Assembly (NCBI GenBank): GCA_030649735.1
Contig: JAUSFL010000042.1
Span: forward strand, 1 to 37,577
Origin: Candidatus Iainarchaeum sp.
Lineage (GTDB): Archaea; Iainarchaeota; Iainarchaeia; Iainarchaeales; UBA10191
Direction: 5' to 3'
DNA length: 37,577 nt
The position numbers were made by a program, and so were the translations under genes. The notes under the pieces are model-generated. The model saw nothing but the letters and a program-made list of their open reading frames with translations. It was not told the origin of the DNA and ran no database searches. Of the stretch, positions 35,901 to 37,577 are shown piece after piece (the first letter of the stretch is position 1; the number at the start of each line of letters is the position of its first letter).

Positions 35901-36623
35901 CTAAAGTATCATGTGCGCCAAATAAAATTCAATAGTGCTTTCGCCAATCTTGAAACTTGCCTTCATTGGCGCGTCGCTTTTCAATTCTAGGACAACAGTG
36001 CTTTCGTTGTCTGCTTCCTTGATTATGTTTTGCAGAAAATTCAGGCTGTACTTGCTCACCACTTCAGAATTCGCGCTCACCATTGTGTTTGTTGTTTCCT
36101 TGGTCACTGTCTTTAAAGTCCCTTGGGAGCCGCGCGCTTCAATGGTGAACAGGTTGGCTTTAGCCCTTAAAATCACGCTGCTTCCAAACAGGCCGGCATC
36201 CTTTAATGCTTCCTTGAGAATGCGCGCGTTGATTGTGACTTTGGCGTCAAATTTCGGGGTTGGAATATTCACTTCTTCCTCATTAATGTCAATTAAAGGC
36301 AACTTGAAGGAACGGCTTAATTCGCCTTCAAACTTAACGAGCATTTCGTTCTCGTCAATGTTCAATTGCATCCTGTCGTTCGGCAAAGAACGCTGCATTA
36401 TCTTGTTCAATTCTGACAAGTCAACGCCGACAAACAATGGCTCAATGTCGTACTTGTCAAAAACATTCTTTGCAACGCTGTAATTCACAAGGACAATTTG
36501 CGAAGGGTCTATTGCCTTGAAAGAAAACCCGCTGGTTGAAAAGCGAAAGTTTCCTTCATTAATGAAAGCGGCAATTGAGTTAATCGCCTTTTGGAAAAAA
36601 ACAACGTTCTTCAGTTCAATCAA
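35901..36623 (-). CDS. pcn: DNA polymerase sliding clamp PCNA
   Basis: A 240-residue PCNA. The N-terminus has FRFSTSGFSFKAIDPSQIVLVNY (~27-49), the family landmark; the interdomain loop region and the C-terminal half follow, ending in FYLAHMIL, the standard PCNA terminus. PCNA trimers encircle DNA and hold polymerase, FEN1 and ligase. It belongs functionally with priL-priS-gins downstream, but a toxin-antitoxin pair lies between. The ATG at 36623 is preceded by AT-rich sequence (36624-36683) that can hold its promoter, separating it from the upstream surface-protein gene. Confidence 0.95.
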   Translation of the reverse strand: MIELKNVVFFQKAINSIAAFINEGNFRFSTSGFSFKAIDPSQIVLVNYSVAKNVFDKYDIEPLFVGVDLSELNKIMQRSLPNDRMQLNIDENEMLVKFEGELSRSFKLPLIDINEEEVNIPTPKFDAKVTINARILKEALKDAGLFGSSVILRAKANLFTIEARGSQGTLKTVTKETTNTMVSANSEVVSKYSLNFLQNIIKEADNESTVVLELKSDAPMKASFKIGESTIEFYLAHMIL

Positions 36624-36683
36624 GGAAAACCATTCTCCATTCTTTAAAGCACAATTGATTAAAGTGCAAAGGTTTTTTTAAAG

Positions 36684-37577
36684 CTAATCTGCCCGCTTGG
36701 CTTTAAAGCCAGCCAAAACAACAACTACGGCAAAGCACAGTAGCACTAAAGGCAAAGGCAGTTCCGGCACATTGGCCTGCTTTTGCTTTACAATAAAAGA
36801 CTTTTCCAAAGTTCCCAAATATATGAACGGGCTTGCCCGCCTTTCAAGAACTGCCACGGCAGAATAATTCCGCCCTTCCTCAAAATCCCGCAGGCAAACT
36901 TCTCCCGCAGTGCAGTTTGCCGGAATTTTGAATGAAAAAATCTTTGTTCCGCTTAATTGCTGAAATGGAGTGAGATTATCCATGCTTGCCGCAATGTCTG
37001 TTCCCTTGCTGTCCTTGACTGTCAAAAGCATGAATCCAGTCCAGCCCATGTCGATTCCATTGTTTTTGACAGTAATTTTTACTGTCAAATCGCCTTTTTC
37101 CTTGTCAACCAGTGTCCCAACATCTTTTGAGTTTTGAAAAAAATTTATTCCAGTAATTTCAACAGAAGGGCCTGAAACTATGACAGTCAATGTTTCTGTT
37201 TTTGGCACGGCTGTCGAGATTGTTGCCTGAAACTTGTAAGTTCCAGAATCAGTGAAATTCGCGGTAATTTTTGGAGTTCCAGCGTCTGCCCTGCCAAAAA
37301 AATTAACGCCTGTGAAAGTGATTCCAGTTCCTTTAAGCGAGGCAGTATTGCAAGGCGTTGACAAAGTTGACGTTCCAGGAGTGCAGATTAAGCTCGCTAT
37401 ATTGTCGCAATTGCTGCCGCTAATGCACTTGAAAGTGATTGATTTTGGGGCTCCATCGTCAGAAATGTTCCTTATTGAAACATCCAATCCGTTTCCAGCA
37501 AGGATATTGCTTTTGCCGGTTGCGAATTTCAAATACTGGCCTGTTGGAGAAGTTTTCAAACCCATAATCCCCCACAT
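36684..37577 (-). CDS. Membrane-anchored surface protein, C-terminal part (partial)
   Basis: The frame is open to the right edge; 297 codons are visible and the ATG at 37577 may be internal. The C-terminus has a transmembrane anchor (LPLVLLCFAVVVVLAGF) followed by KAKRAD, a typical cell-surface anchor. Two beta-sandwich-like domains are visible: one at ~75-135 (with GTGITFTGVNFFGRADAG) and a CARDB-like one at ~135-235 (VEITGINFF, DLTVKITVKNNG, GFMLLTVKDSKG, TKIFSFKIPANCTAGEVC). An N-terminal visible stretch (GQYLKFATGKSNILAGNGLDV) resembles the archaeal pilin-like beta region. Several Cys pairs may form disulfides. Function unknown, presumably cell surface. Confidence 0.7.
   Translation of the reverse strand: MWGIMGLKTSPTGQYLKFATGKSNILAGNGLDVSIRNISDDGAPKSITFKCISGSNCDNIASLICTPGTSTLSTPCNTASLKGTGITFTGVNFFGRADAGTPKITANFTDSGTYKFQATISTAVPKTETLTVIVSGPSVEITGINFFQNSKDVGTLVDKEKGDLTVKITVKNNGIDMGWTGFMLLTVKDSKGTDIAASMDNLTPFQQLSGTKIFSFKIPANCTAGEVCLRDFEEGRNYSAVAVLERRASPFIYLGTLEKSFIVKQKQANVPELPLPLVLLCFAVVVVLAGFKAKRAD

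Noticed and set aside
1-37577. CRISPR arrays, insertion sequences or prophage genes
   Set aside because: No regularly spaced repeats, transposase, integrase or phage structural gene was seen; the toxin-antitoxin pairs are the only mobile-type cargo.

Overview
The window is archaeal chromosome. It carries archaeal-type PCNA, two-subunit primase, GINS, aIF2-alpha, aRF1, Dph2, L10e/uL16 and archaeal-type AspRS, plus an S-layer protein of the kind seen in Methanococcales. Many ATG or GTG starts lie about 25 bases after an AT-rich TATA box, which is typical of leaderless archaeal promoters. Genes are small and tightly packed, many lack functional partners nearby, and several families are divergent. 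This fits a DPANN-type lineage; Diapherotrites is a guess from general character only.

Layout. 1-4.7 kb: end of a probable ADP-forming acyl-CoA synthetase, a zinc-ribbon protein, Mre11 with a ThiI-like THUMP protein that has lost its PP-loop, a CysE-type serine acetyltransferase with a start-codon problem, tRNA-Cys, a lipoprotein, and two related 40-residue microproteins. 4.7-12.1 kb: ribosomal protein L10e, Trm-G10-like methyltransferase, a 59-residue membrane protein, PEP synthase, RlmI-like methyltransferase, an unknown protein and Dph2. 12.1-19.3 kb: AspRS with an unusual leader, a UMP-kinase-like protein, aRF1, a SAM methyltransferase, TruD and 3-dehydroquinate synthase. 19.4-25.7 kb: an HD hydrolase, then envelope genes (GlcNAc-1-P transferase-like, UPF0104-type membrane protein, S-layer protein). 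25.9-29.9 kb: a winged-helix protein, BofA-like protein, AmrS radical SAM enzyme, endonuclease Q and an MqsRA-like toxin-antitoxin pair. 29.9-36.6 kb: a replication/translation cluster on the minus strand (PCNA, PriL, PriS, GINS, an unknown protein, aIF2-alpha, PAC2 protein) interrupted by a RHH/MazF toxin-antitoxin pair on the plus strand. The right edge holds the C-terminal part of a surface protein.

The most interesting candidate system lies upstream of aspS. A TATA box is spaced to start transcription at the ATG of a 32-codon ORF in which 10 of the last 14 residues are Asn. The end of this ORF (GGGAATT) is complementary to AATTCCC just downstream, and that segment is also complementary to the aspS Shine-Dalgarno region (GGGAATTC). 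This is the architecture of a leader-peptide translational attenuator. It makes sense if this AspRS is the non-discriminating type that supplies Asp-tRNA(Asn), and two specificity positions (Q24, P81) are consistent with that. Nothing here is proven beyond the sequence pattern.

No CRISPR array, rRNA, transposase or prophage gene was seen. No stretch over 300 bases is empty; the longest (25669-25935) is the S-layer upstream region.
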